Source of the DNA: Mermis nigrescens
Lineage: Eukaryota; Nematoda; Enoplea; Mermithida; Mermithidae
DNA: 64,000 nucleotides
Direction of reading: 5' to 3'
NCBI GenBank assembly: GCA_036768485.1
Contig: JAVLUZ010000228.1
Span: 814,379 to 878,378 of the forward strand
Both the position numbers and the translations under genes were made by a program. Below the pieces are notes generated by a model. It ran no database searches. It had not been told where the DNA came from and saw only the letters and a program-made list of their open reading frames with translations. Position 1 is the stretch's first letter. Each line of letters begins with the position of its first letter. Below are positions 46,254 to 55,352 of the stretch, one piece after another.

Positions 46254-46745
46254 TTTTCACAAATTTGGTTTATGATAAAATCTTCTTCTATGACTGAGGT
46301 GTTTATCTTAAATAGACTATTTACAGAACCCGTTACAAATTTGTATGCGTAACTTTTTTCTAAACTTTTTAGGATTAGTTTCATGGGTACCCCTCTGTAC
46401 CTCCAAATTAAAAAGTAAACACACATTCGGCCGCACATAGACGTTAGTGGCTACTGCACGCATTTTTTATTATGTTTAATTTTTGTAGCATACTGTAGAA
46501 TATAATTTTGTGTTTGGTTATCAGGCGCTAAGCCGTAGCTGTTGAAATAGTCGCATGAGTCATGCGCGTCAAAATACATGCACGTCCAATGCGAATCAGG
46601 TTGAGTACTAGAGTCCATATTCATTACCAATGCAGCAGGCTTGCTAAAAATGGGTGGTAATTTATCGCTCCGGAAAACACCAAGAAAATTTTGATCGACC
46701 GCTTGGTCGCTTTTTAAAAAGGTTTGAGAGTTGAAAGGTATTCAT
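46235..46745 (-). pseudogene. Polinton adenovirus-type cysteine protease (PRO)
   Basis: The frame contains 'FLGVFRSDKLPPIFSKPAAL', then 'SHWTCMYFDAHDS' with the likely catalytic His, 'DYFNSYGLAP', and, after an in-frame TAG, 'MCGRMCVYFLIWRYRG' with the likely catalytic Cys. This His-acidic-Cys order is that of the adenovirus maturation protease, which would process capsid proteins. The start (ATG near 46745) is out of frame with the body across a t/a-run. It overlaps the start of the minor capsid gene by about 20 bp. One nonsense codon and one frameshift are seen. Confidence 0.7.
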
Positions 46746-46767
46746 TTTTAAGCATTATAATCATACA

Positions 46768-47045
46768 TTACGTTTCTGACTTATCTAACATTACTGAATT
46801 ATCAAACTCGGCATAAAAAATCACTTCGAGGCCCGTATCGGGAATTTTTCCGGAAAATGATGTCCGCCGTCATCTTTTTCTGGAGTGAAATCAAATGCAA
46901 ACAGACACTGACCGTTTTTTAACCCTTCTCTTATCACCCGTTCCCTTTATTGTCCCGACAAATATCAAGTGTTTCAAATAATTGATCAGAAGCTCTAAGG
47001 TACTTGTTATTTTTAAAGTCTAGCCTGAATGGGTCCTTTTTCTTT
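46768..47045 (-). pseudogene. Polinton major capsid protein, C-terminal fragment
   Basis: Frames in succession give 'KYLRASDQLFETLDICRDNK', 'NGQCLFAFDFTPEKDD' and 'TGLEVIFYAEFDNSVMLDKS' before a stop at 46768. The FAFD-TP and YAEFDN words are typical of the last barrel of the double jelly-roll major capsid protein of Polintons. Only about 90 residues remain out of a protein normally several hundred long. The upstream side joins directly to a different gene (47050 onward), so an internal deletion of over 1 kb is likely. At least two frameshifts are seen. Confidence 0.6.
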
Positions 47046-47328
47046 TTTACTGATATTTTTGAGGCAGATGGGTTGCGCAGCTGTGTCTTAAATTTACTCA
47101 ATTTTTTAACTCGGGCGGTTTTAAAGGGTCATTACCATTTAATACGTTGAGTATGCATTCGCATAAGCATAAAATTAGGTCGTTTTCGGCATCTTCTAAT
47201 ATTGCCTTACTTTGCTTAGGTTTTGCCTTTGACAACACATCAATGTAAATAACGTGTTTTTGTAAACGTTCTGGAGCCATTTTCGGTAAAGCACGAAGAA
47301 GTTCTTTTATACTTTTTGGTGTAAACAA
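47046..47328 (-). pseudogene. Conserved basic Polinton protein (function unknown)
   Basis: 'PERLQKHVIYIDVLSKAKPK' and 'LCLCECILNVLNGNDPLKPP', then, after a frameshift at 47100, a Lys-rich stretch 'LSKFKTQLRNPSASKISVKK'. This combination of a 'lskakpk' helix, a 'clceCilnvLnG' segment and a basic tail is one I recognise as a recurring companion gene in animal Polintons. I do not know its role; a DNA-packing or core function is only a guess. It overlaps the ATPase end and is cut off by the deletion at about 47045. Confidence 0.5.
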
Positions 47329-47917
47329 CAGGATTTGTCGAAAGAATTTTAATGCGGAGACGTAAATTTTTAGGTGTAGATTGTGTCAAGTCGACCAAAA
47401 AGGAAAGAAAACGCTCCTTTTGTAGCATCATTAAAGGCTTCCAGAAAAAACTTGGGATTATGAGGGTAAAGCCGACGGGCTAACGTTTTCACCTGGAGCC
47501 GATCAGACGGATTCTTCATTAAAACTAAATATTCCGTGTTTATGCGACATGTTCTTAAACCTTTAAAAAATATGTTTTGAACGATATTTACGACAAAAAT
47601 ATCCCAATGATGACAACCGCGTGCAAATAATATATCATTTTTTGCTTCTTGCATAATATCGTATATTATAATTAATTGTGGTTCACTGCTATGCTGCCTG
47701 ACTAGACTTAAATCAGGGGTCCTTTCATAAAAATTACGCTAGTTTCCATGTCTTTATCCAAACTTTGATCTTCTGCGAAAAACCACCATATAAATTGCGG
47801 AGTTAGATGAATAAAATTATTTTCATTTTTTATAAGTTGTTGTACAAAAGTTGATTTTCCAGCCTTTGTGGGGCCAGCTACAATACAAGTAAAGTAGTGC
47901 TTAAATCGGAGATACAT
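47305..47917 (-). pseudogene. Polinton packaging ATPase (FtsK/HerA-type)
   Basis: Starts MYLRFKHYFTCIVAGPTKAG; the Walker A motif GPTKAGKST is at residues 15-23. After a frameshift near 47710, 'QLIIIYDIMQEAKNDILFAR' carries Walker B, then 'LVLMKNPSDRLQVKTLARRL' and 'EAFNDATKGAFSFLF'. After another shift, 'VDLTQSTPKNLRLRIKIL' closes the domain. The enzyme would pump the genome into the capsid. Length (about 200 residues) matches intact relatives. At least two frameshifts. Confidence 0.75.
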
Positions 47918-48094
47918 TTTGATTACGTGTATAAATTGTGCTTTTTTCGAATATATAGATGAAGCTCTCTCAGCCAGCTGCGTATGCAGCTGCCCAGCCT
48001 GCTGGACGAGGACCCAGAGCTTCAGCGCAGGCCATGTTTTTGAGTTTTTTAAAATTTTTTTTTATATATTTTTTTTCAGGCGAATGTACATTTT

Positions 48095-48241
48095 TTACAA
48101 ATTGAGGTTTTTTATATTTCTCATGATATGCTCAATTTGCGTAGCAACAGTATTTTCGGTTGACAGTGTCCAAATAACACGACGTTCTGGCCGAATATGT
48201 TGCCACATTTTGACAGAGAAAGATGTTTTGAAACTGGCCAT
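48095..48241 (-). CDS. Small hypothetical ORF, 48 codons
   Basis: MASFKTSFSVKMWQHIRPER and onward, ending 'MRNIKNLNL'. Intact, between the ATPase and promoter copy B. It may be the truncated or frame-shifted rest of the gene that starts at 48345 (whose own frame closes after 15 codons). No family recognised. A second very short Ala-rich frame (MACAEALGPRPAG) lies at about 47968-48034. Confidence 0.3.
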   Translation of the reverse strand: MASFKTSFSVKMWQHIRPERRVIWTLSTENTVATQIEHIMRNIKNLNL

Positions 48242-48342
48242 ATGCCGCTCTAAAGCAATAGCGAAATGCTAGAAACCGCGCCGTTTATTTTTTCCTGTCA
48301 ACTATCAGAACAAAAGGTAACAAATATTTGCTGACCAGAAGA

Positions 48343-48417
48343 CATTTTTGACCGCACAGTAAGTGAAAAATTTTAAAGAATGATGCTTTTTTAAATTTGC
48401 AATCCCTCATATATGTA
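48343..48417 (-). promoter_or_regulatory. Polinton promoter copy B
   Basis: Reading the minus strand: a TATA-like 'catatatgagggattg', then 'aaatttaaaaaagcatcatt', 'ttaaaatttttcactta', 'ctgtgcggtc' and ATG. The same words in the same order and spacing precede the gene at 48745 (copy A). TATA to ATG distance is about 64 nt. Confidence 0.6.
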
Positions 48418-48427
48418 GGCCCTAGCA

Positions 48428-48745
48428 CTATTCCGGCGCTATTTTTAGCAAGCTTTCTTCCCGTCGTGAAGCCATAGTTTTTCTTTCTTCCAAGTGTCTC
48501 TCAAGAACTGCAATCCCTGCCTCCAGTCTCGCCTTATTGTATTCCAAACATTTAGGGCACATTGCTATAGAAAAGAATAAATGTCCCGAATCTGTTCTGA
48601 AACAGTCTCGTTCTTTGCAAATTTTTTGGCAAAAATAACAAAGTTTGATCGTTAGTGCATAAATTGGTCGCAGCAGGTTGTGGGAGCACAGTTGAATTGG
48701 AGCTTTAATCTTCTTTGAGCGTAATTCAGGGGCAGAAGAGTCCAT
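48428..48745 (-). CDS. Polinton Cys-rich protein, 105 residues
   Basis: Starts MDSSAPELRSKKIKAPIQLC. Two Cys groups, CYFCQKIC (residues 41-48) and CPKC (63-66), could bind a zinc ion. A charged helix 'LEERKTMASRREESLL' closes the protein. The frame is intact, unlike most neighbours. Its promoter (copy A) shares a 40-bp block with that of the polymerase gene, which suggests co-regulation. Family not recognised; a DNA- or protein-binding accessory protein is an inference. Confidence 0.5.
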   Translation of the reverse strand: MDSSAPELRSKKIKAPIQLCSHNLLRPIYALTIKLCYFCQKICKERDCFRTDSGHLFFSIAMCPKCLEYNKARLEAGIAVLERHLEERKTMASRREESLLKIAPE

Positions 48746-48844
48746 TGTTCGACCGCACAGTTAAGCAAAAATTTTAAAAATGATGATTTTTAAATTTTCA
48801 ATCCCTATTATACTTTCTGAGATGAGTCTATTTTTAGCATCAGA
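48746..48844 (-). promoter_or_regulatory. Polinton promoter copy A
   Basis: Minus strand, 48844 inward: 'tctgatgctaaaaatag', 'ctcatctcagaaag', TATAATAGG, then 'gggattgaaaatttaaaaa' and 'ctgtgcggtcgaac' before the ATG at 48745. The upstream half matches the polymerase promoter (54988-55028), and the downstream half matches promoter B. Confidence 0.65.
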
Positions 48845-48883
48845 AAAACTGGATTACTTTTATCTGAAGTTTCTTATATAGAT

Positions 48884-49880
48884 TCATAATTTGATTAGTT
48901 GACTAACCCAACTATTAAATTTTTCAGGAAAACCGCGCCATTTAACTAAATATTCCGTTTTTTTCCTTTTTTGCGAGTGTTTGAAACTTTTTCTACTACG
49001 TAAACTACATCGAGAATGTTAACTTATTGTAGTTCTGGCTCATAGAATATGCCTTCTAATTTCTCACCCATCTGGTCCTTTAGTGTGTAAACGGGGGTTG
49101 CGTTTAAGTTTTTTATCTATTACGAACGTTTCGTCACTCCAATTGAGCTCGTAGCCCTTCTCAAAAGTTCTCTTAACCTTACTTATGCGAACTTTATCTC
49201 CTACAATAAATTTAAAAATTACGTTTTTATTGTCAATTTTGAATACTTTCCATAAAATTTGAGACTCGTTGTTAATATTAACGTTGGCCGGTTATATCCC
49301 TATTGTGCGATGTTTTGTATTATTGTAACCTTTAATCAAATCGTCTAAGATATCAATATATCTATAAGTCTTATGTTTTGTAAAATAGCGCCACATGCGC
49401 TCCTTTAGAGTGCGATTAAAACGCTCGGCTACGCATGCCTTAAGCTCACTGTTTGTTGTGAAGAAATCAATATCATTTTCTTTCAAAAAGGACTGATAGT
49501 CTTTATTTAAAAATTCTGTGCCTGCGTCACTTTGCACCTTTTCTGGTTTTCGACCTTTATCTAAAATAAGTTTGAAAGCATTGAGAATCGATGCTGCGCT
49601 CTTATTTTTTATGGGTATACTCCATGCATACTTGCTAAACACGTCTATACAGTTTAAGAGAAAAACATTACCGTCATTATGTTTTTTTAATGATTGCAAG
49701 TCTACTAAATAGATAGCCCATTGTTCATCTATCCTGGAAACTATAACTTTATTGCGCACATAATTTCTTCTCGCCGGTTTATGTAAAGTGTAGGTTGGTT
49801 GGGTTTCGAGCCAATTTATGACCTTATTTTTAAATAGTTATGTATGTGTTCGCAGAGTTCGACCCCCGTGTACCCTGTTT
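48884..49880 (-). pseudogene. Polinton integrase (retroviral-type, DDE) with C-terminal chromodomain
   Basis: The longest piece (49759-49292) has 'AIYLVDL' with the first Asp, 'VQSDAGTEFLN' with the second and 'ACVAERFNRTLKERMWRYF' with the Glu, 34 residues after the second Asp, as in rve-type integrases. Upstream pieces 'KTGYTGVELCEHIHNYLK' and 'WLETQPTYTLHKPARRNYV' form the N-terminal part but need a frame change at 49820. Downstream, after a TAA at 49292, come 'GDKVRISKVKRTFEKGYELN', a shift near 49100, and the chromodomain signature 'KWRGFPEKFNSWV' before a stop at 48884. It would insert the element DNA into the host chromosome. Three or more lesions. Confidence 0.8.
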
Positions 49881-49908
49881 TAGGATCGTAATATTTATTT
49901 TTTATGAT

Positions 49909-50340
49909 TTAATATAAATATGCGTTTTTGCCTTTAGTTACAGTGCAAAAAATATCAGTACACTTTTTGCAAAATTTGACTACAATTTTTATTTTTTTGT
50001 TTATAGAAATTTTTAAAATACAATTATCACATTCAACAGCAAAGCTTATATCGTTACGTTTTGGCTGAGGACCTTCCGAATAAAAGTACAACATGTACTT
50101 ATCTTTTTTAACAACTTAAATTTCACTTGAGCATTTCTCACAGATTAAAAATGAAAAACTCGGAGACTTTTTAGTTATCTTTACAACGCACTGTTTACAC
50201 CCAGCTTCAAAAAATCTGCACCATCTTCGTTGAAAACATGGCTTTTTATGCAGAAAATGGCAAATTTCGTAATGGTGTGTCGGTTTAGGCTTCATCAAAC
50301 ACTGTAGACATTTGTCGAGATCAATTTCTACTCGATCTTA
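49909..50340 (-). pseudogene. Tandem zinc-ribbon Cys-rich protein
   Basis: One frame from 50340 with one internal TAA (50116). CxxC pairs: CLQC, then AGCKQC and ICEKC, then VECDNC and KFCKKC. The spacing between the paired motifs is the same in both halves ('CKQCVVKITKKSPSFSFLIC' versus 'CDNCILKISINKKIKIVVKF'), so the gene looks like an internal duplication of a zinc ribbon. Zinc binding and a role in replication or transcription are inferences. A TATATAG lies at 50358-50364. Confidence 0.45.
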
Positions 50341-50739
50341 TGCTACGTAAACCGCTATATATTTTTTCAATCTGGTTCTTCAAAAGTTTGCACAAAACTA
50401 AAATAGAAAGAACAATTATAAGACCAATACAGCCCGAAATTTCATTATAAATAGGTTGTATGTGTATCAGTTATGCAAGTACCATTTAACATGTTTTGAA
50501 AACGAAGGAATGCTCAAGAAGCTTATATAGAAAAATGGGGGATGTGCATCACTTGGCCGCTGTAAAACAGCGTTTCCACTCTCGGCGCGGAGAGCCGGAT
50601 GCACGTGAGAACATAAAATTTTTAGGCGATTTTTAGGTTTTTTTCGATTTTTATGCACTTTTCTATTCTTTAAACAAAATGGAAATTTCTATGAAACAAT
50701 ACACAAAAAGATAGAAGAGTGAAGCAGAAGATGGATAGA

Positions 50740-51017
50740 ATATTCACAACTTTATTAAAACAATCCTTTTTTCATCCATATGCACATACAAATCCGCTAC
50801 CACCTGCCACGAACTTGCGTCCACAAGGTACAATCGGCAGTGGAAAAAGCAATCACACAGAACGCTGCTACCTCCTGCCACGAAGTTGCTTCCACAAGGT
50901 ACAGGCGTCAGTAGAAAAAATAATCCAGGAACTGGGTACACTGCACCACGTACCTGCTCCTCACAGGGTATGAAGTGCACCCAGAAAAAACAAACATACA
51001 ATTGAGTTATGGACATA
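50740..51017 (-). repeat. Short direct repeats downstream of the polymerase gene
   Basis: Two units of about 66 bp share 'cctgccacgaa', 'ttgcgtccacaaggtac' or 'ttgcttccacaaggtac' and 'cagtggaaaaa' or 'cagtagaaaaa' (50799-50866 and 50867-50932), followed by a fragment of a third. Open frames on both strands here appear to be translations of the repeat. From 50341 to 50740 I see no gene. Confidence 0.6.
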
Positions 51018-54000
51018 TTAAAAACCATATGGCACTGTTGAAAAATCGGGCTTTACAACCCGTTTATTGTAAACTATTTTGTACTTTTTAGACGCATCTT
51101 CTGTCACTATAGTATGATCAGGCAGGCGTCGAATTTGAGGAAAATATACAACTTTTTCAATGATATTGTTTTCCTGTACAAACGTTTTGACCATTTTTAG
51201 TAATGAACATAAATTGATTTTTGACGCCATAGCCGAATTCAAGGAAACTCTCACTTTTATATGATAGTAAAATTTGTTTTCCCGAGCCGAGTAGACTTTG
51301 TGAGCATAATTTTTAGGCCCTCCGCTCAGGAATGTTTCTATGCAAGTGCCAGGGCCGTAATACTTCAGTTCGTCAGTCATATTGCCCAAGTATGATCCAA
51401 TTGGCACTTCATACTAATCTTTATTCAGCGTCGATTTAAAAATCAGGCTGTCTGTATCAAAGTAAAGTACTCGGTCGTCTAATTTATCCAGATGTTCATA
51501 AAGTCTTAAGCGCGCCTGAGCTGTTGTGTAGGCGGCTATGACCGTATTTGTATTTCCCATAGCTTCAGCGAAATCATCCTCTTTTCCATGTGTAACGGCC
51601 ATCACATTTTCATTGATGGCGTTAATTGAATATATTACATTAGAAGGGTCGAAAATTAGGTCAAAATATGGGGCCGGATCAGTGAAAAATGAAACTTTGG
51701 TCATGTTGTTCCTTTGACCGAATTTGGCCCAAAAAGAATTAAGCATTAGCTTAGATAGTGCGCGCATTCCCGCATTTTTTGAGATTTCGGCTGGATCAAG
51801 TTCTATTCCCTCATGTCGTTTGTATTCCGATATATATTTTGTTTTGTCATCATCCATTTTTACCCATACAGGCCACCCGTCGGATTCTTGCTTTAATTTC
51901 ATGAAATTGTTAATGTATTTCGTAAATAGACCACCATCAGGGTTGGTAATGGGGTCGTATTTTCCGGATTTTTCATAATGACATACTTCGAAAATTTCAA
52001 TAATTTTGTAGCCCAACTCTAGTGCTTTAAACACTTCGAGCGTCACCCATGCACCCGCTATCGCTTGTTCTTCGACAGTGTGCTCACATTGATCCTGTTG
52101 ATGCGTTTCAGTGCATGTTCGGCATAAGGGGAAATATAATGTATCCCCGAATCTGTATGGCAAAACTGGGTGGTACAGGCCTTTGGGTGGTAAAATTTTG
52201 GCCTTAATTAGTCCCTCATATGATCGTTTTCAGCCAAAATTTCTAAACAGTTTTATGTCAAAATCTGAGGATGTCCAATAGGGTAAATGCCGTATTTGTT
52301 AAGTGTAGGGTACAAACTGCATATGTCCGTGTGACTAATTTTTTCCAAGGAAGCTCCATTTTGATCCTTTTTTATCTTTTCGAGCGATTTAATGGCATTT
52401 GTTCTTCCACCATAAAATGCTTCCCTGGGATCTAATGGGTCTACGATTTTGATTGAGTTGAAAAAAATTTTTATTTCAAAATTTGATCTAAGTTCTCGAT
52501 TAAGCTCGCACTCCCACATTTCAGTCACAGTGTAATCTTGTGCCTCTATCGTTTTGCGTCGCCTTATTGTGTTTTGGTATGCCTCTTCAGCCGTTGTTAT
52601 TTGGTCGGCTGTAAGCTTTGTTGGCTTTTTCATGCATTTTGGACAGCTGTGTCAAAAGCATCCATTAAACTCATGTTCGGTCTTTTCGTGTATGCCATCA
52701 ACTCGATACTTGCCTATTTTTTGCTCGCCTATATTGCGAGCATGTCTTATATTAATTTTTTGCGTTTCGCTTAACCACTTTAACCATTTGATTGCCGTGA
52801 TTGATTGTTTTTTCGCTCGTCTGTAGCCACCATGTGGTACAATGCCGATTGTATTTGCGTGCAAATAAGTTGTTCTAAAAACTTTGTTGCAAGCGCTTGC
52901 AATTGTTAAAGATGTTTCAAATAGGTCTAAGCCAGTTTCAGCCAAAGATAATTTTTGAAATTTGAGGCAGCTCCGGCGGAGTATATCAACATCCGACTCA
53001 CAGTAGGTCAAAAGTTCGGTTCTAAAATTGAACATTTTGCCTTTCTGCTCTTGATGCCAATTGTAAAAGTTTTCTCGGCTCTTAGGCTTCATTGTAGCTG
53101 GGCAGTAGTACCAGGCATCCGGCCACTAACCCTCATAATTTTCGTTTTCGGCCGTGTTGAAAAGATGCGGAAAATATCTTTTTTTCAATTCAGGTTCATC
53201 GAAAGTTTTTGGCAAAGGTGATAAAGCCATTGGCAAGAAATTGAAGGAATCGATTATTTTACAGAGCCTGCTGTTAATCTCATAATTTCAAGCCAACCGG
53301 TGACTATTGTGGGTACTATAGCTTGCTTGAAAAGATATTTTCGGATAAAATGGCCATCAAAAGCTTTTGCGTTATGTGCAATTGCTATAGCATTTTCGAG
53401 GCCAAATAAAAATCGCAAAATTCATTTTCGCAGTTTTTTCAAAAAATATTCGGCGATTTTCGCCGCGATGTTCGCAAATTCCAATTGGTAAATCCTTGCA
53501 CTTCACACATACTACGTGCGCTACGCATAAATTTGGCTCATGCTCTTATTGGAGTCCTGCCTTTGTATTGCCACAGATCTTTTCCTGGCGTGTTTTGAAA
53601 TTGGAAATCACATATTTTATGTTTTTCTTTTCATCCTTTTATATTTCTATCGGTTTCATGTAACATTTATGATCAACCGTAGGCACATCAGATTTACACG
53701 TTTTCCAATAAAAGTGGCCACATTTATGCTTCCTTATTTTATCGGCTCTATTTACATGCCGACCACAATTTTTACAGAGCATCTTTTGTTGACAAATCGA
53801 CTTTTCGTTTTCCGACTTTTTTATGATTTTCGAAGCAGCTTTGCCCCCTGAATAGACGATTACAGTCTGTACATTCTGTGAGAGCTACGCTTGGGCATGC
53901 AGGACCTTTACAACAAGGACATACTTTAGAGCACCGGTGATCGATCTTATCATTATAACCTTTGTTACAAGCTTCACAAATATATCCACGATTCATAAAG

Positions 54001-54703
54001 CCTGCCATACTACCAATTACGTCTAAATGATTATTGGTATGATACAAATGTACATTTTTTCTGCAGGCGGCCCCTCGAAAACTATGGCGTTACAGAAATC
54101 GGCACTTAAGACTTTAATTTGAAAGCTTGGCATTGCAGTCTGCAATACCTGCAGCTCCGGTATACTGCCAGGGCCTACATGGTCTCAAAGGCCTGCGAGA
54201 TCCATTAACTTCTTTGCACTATTTCGCTGCATCATGTACCAATATGCGTCACCCATGCACATAGGTTTATATTTAGATTTAAGAGTTTTATCGTTGGGTT
54301 TTTCCATGTGCAGCACACGCGCTTTTGCTACTGCTAGAGCCCTGGGCAAACATAAATTATCATTGTTCTTAATTTTTATGAAACATTATTTTGCCTTCAT
54401 TCCTTTTTCAAAGTTTATAAATCTGCGCTTATGCTGACCTGAACCGTTTGATGGGCTAGACTGCACTATTTTTATCCGCGTTTCCGGCTGCTTGAGCTGC
54501 ACTTCCTCGTTCGTCTGCAAAATTCGCCCAATCGTAGGTACAATTTGTTCACCTTTTATTTGTTCGCCTTTTTGGAATGGAACAATCGCCGGCTTTTTTA
54601 GTGTAGGATGCGTAATTTGTAGGCCCACCATGTCCATTGCACTAGAACAGTCCAAAATCTGTGTGATAGCACTGTCGAAAATTTCAGCCGAATTCTTCTC
54701 CAA
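51018..54703 (-). pseudogene. Polinton protein-primed DNA polymerase B
   Basis: In order along the minus strand: N-terminal part 'VGLQITHPTLKKPAIVPFQK' (54650); 'NNDNLCLPRALAVAKARV'; a Cys-rich block 'YICEACNKGYNDKIDHRC' (53980); Exo II 'AIAHNAKAFDGHFIRKYL' (53380); Exo III 'YCESDVDILRR' (53005); 'EAFYGGRTNA' (52420); palm motif A 'DICSLYP' (52327); motif B 'KLMLNSFWAKFGQR' (51730); motif C 'YFDTDS' (51455); and the C-terminal 'ETFLSGGPKNYAHKVYSA'. Total about 1200 codons, the usual size. It would replicate the element from a terminal protein primer. In-frame stops include those at 51414, near 53130, near 54195 and 54386, with several frameshifts. All catalytic motifs listed survive. Confidence 0.88.
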
Positions 54704-54721
54704 ATCGAGACGATCCTAATT

Positions 54722-54943
54722 TTAAAAATTCAGCATATAGGCACGTCCTTCCGTGTTGAATCGTTTTATCCTCTGCGTTTCCGGCTCCCTCAACTCGTAA
54801 AATTCCTCTGGCGGGTACCACTCGTCCACCACTTCGATGACTTCCACCATCATTTCTTCATCCGTTCTGTACCACGCGTCTTGTGTTTGCAAATCATCAA
54901 CCATTTCGATGTCGGAATCCATAGTAGCAAGAAGAAGAGTCAC
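54722..54943 (-). CDS. Small acidic ORF just upstream of, and in frame with, the polymerase
   Basis: Acidic frame (MDSDIEMVDDLQTQDAWYRT from its second Met at 54922) separated from the polymerase N-terminal frame by two in-frame stops (54722 and 54716). It is therefore either the polymerase's own N-terminus cut off by mutations or a short separate protein. The ATG at 54922 lies about 70 nt below the TATA box. No family recognised. Confidence 0.4.
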   Translation of the reverse strand: MTLLLATMDSDIEMVDDLQTQDAWYRTDEEMMVEVIEVVDEWYPPEEFYELREPETQRIKRFNTEGRAYMLNF

Positions 54944-54987
54944 TGAGCGAAAAATGTTGGAGAATGATTTTTTCCTCCCTGCTCCTT

Positions 54988-55028
54988 CCTTTTATACATT
55001 CTGAGAAATGACTATTCTTTGAATCAGA
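54988..55028 (-). promoter_or_regulatory. Polinton polymerase promoter with TATA box
   Basis: Minus strand: 'tctgattcaaagaatag', 'tcatttctcagaatg', TATAAAAGG (54996-54988). Nearly the same 40-bp block stands before the Cys-rich gene at 48745, 6.2 kb away. Confidence 0.65.
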
Positions 55029-55231
55029 CAAACCGGAAGTAATCGGTAATGGTTGGACTTTGGACTTTACAAAATGGAAAAACTTATAAAATAACAATTG
55101 TCTGCATTTTGAACTTAAAATAGGATAAAATAAAATTTGTAGACAGCAACTAATAATAACTGTCTGCATTTAGAAATAAAAATAGGATAAAATAAAATTT
55201 GTAGTCAGTATATAGGATAACCATCTCTGGG

Positions 55232-55350
55232 CGCTTTGAAGTAAAAGTTTAGTGGGTTGTGCCTATAGTGTGGCGTTTTGTGCTTATGTTTCACGGGTTA
55301 GCCTTCTCATTCGACTCTATGGGGCTATATGTTTTAGGGTTATGCGTAGT
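55232..55350 (-). repeat. Polinton right terminal inverted repeat
   Basis: Reverse complement of 43653-43771. The outer edge is 'gcgtagt' at 55350. Coding-like gag sequence begins directly outside it. Confidence 0.9.
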
Positions 55351-55352
55351 TA

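Larger units (their letters stand above)
43653..55350 (-). mobile_element. Polinton/Maverick element, decayed, 11.7 kb
   Basis: Defined by 119-bp terminal inverted repeats and by a full Polinton gene set on one strand. In minus-strand order: small ORF, DNA polymerase B, Cys-rich zinc-ribbon protein, integrase, Cys-rich protein, short ORF, packaging ATPase, basic protein, capsid C-terminus, cysteine protease, minor capsid protein and TBP-like protein. Nearly every gene except the TBP and the small frames carries stops or frameshifts. Most of the major capsid gene is missing, so this copy is dead. No 6-bp target duplication is recognisable at the repeat ends. Three genes share a promoter block. 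Confidence 0.9.

Noticed and set aside
47919..48272. 117-codon plus-strand frame inside the Polinton
   Set aside because: It lies opposite the small minus-strand genes and promoter region and has no motif; probably a shadow frame.
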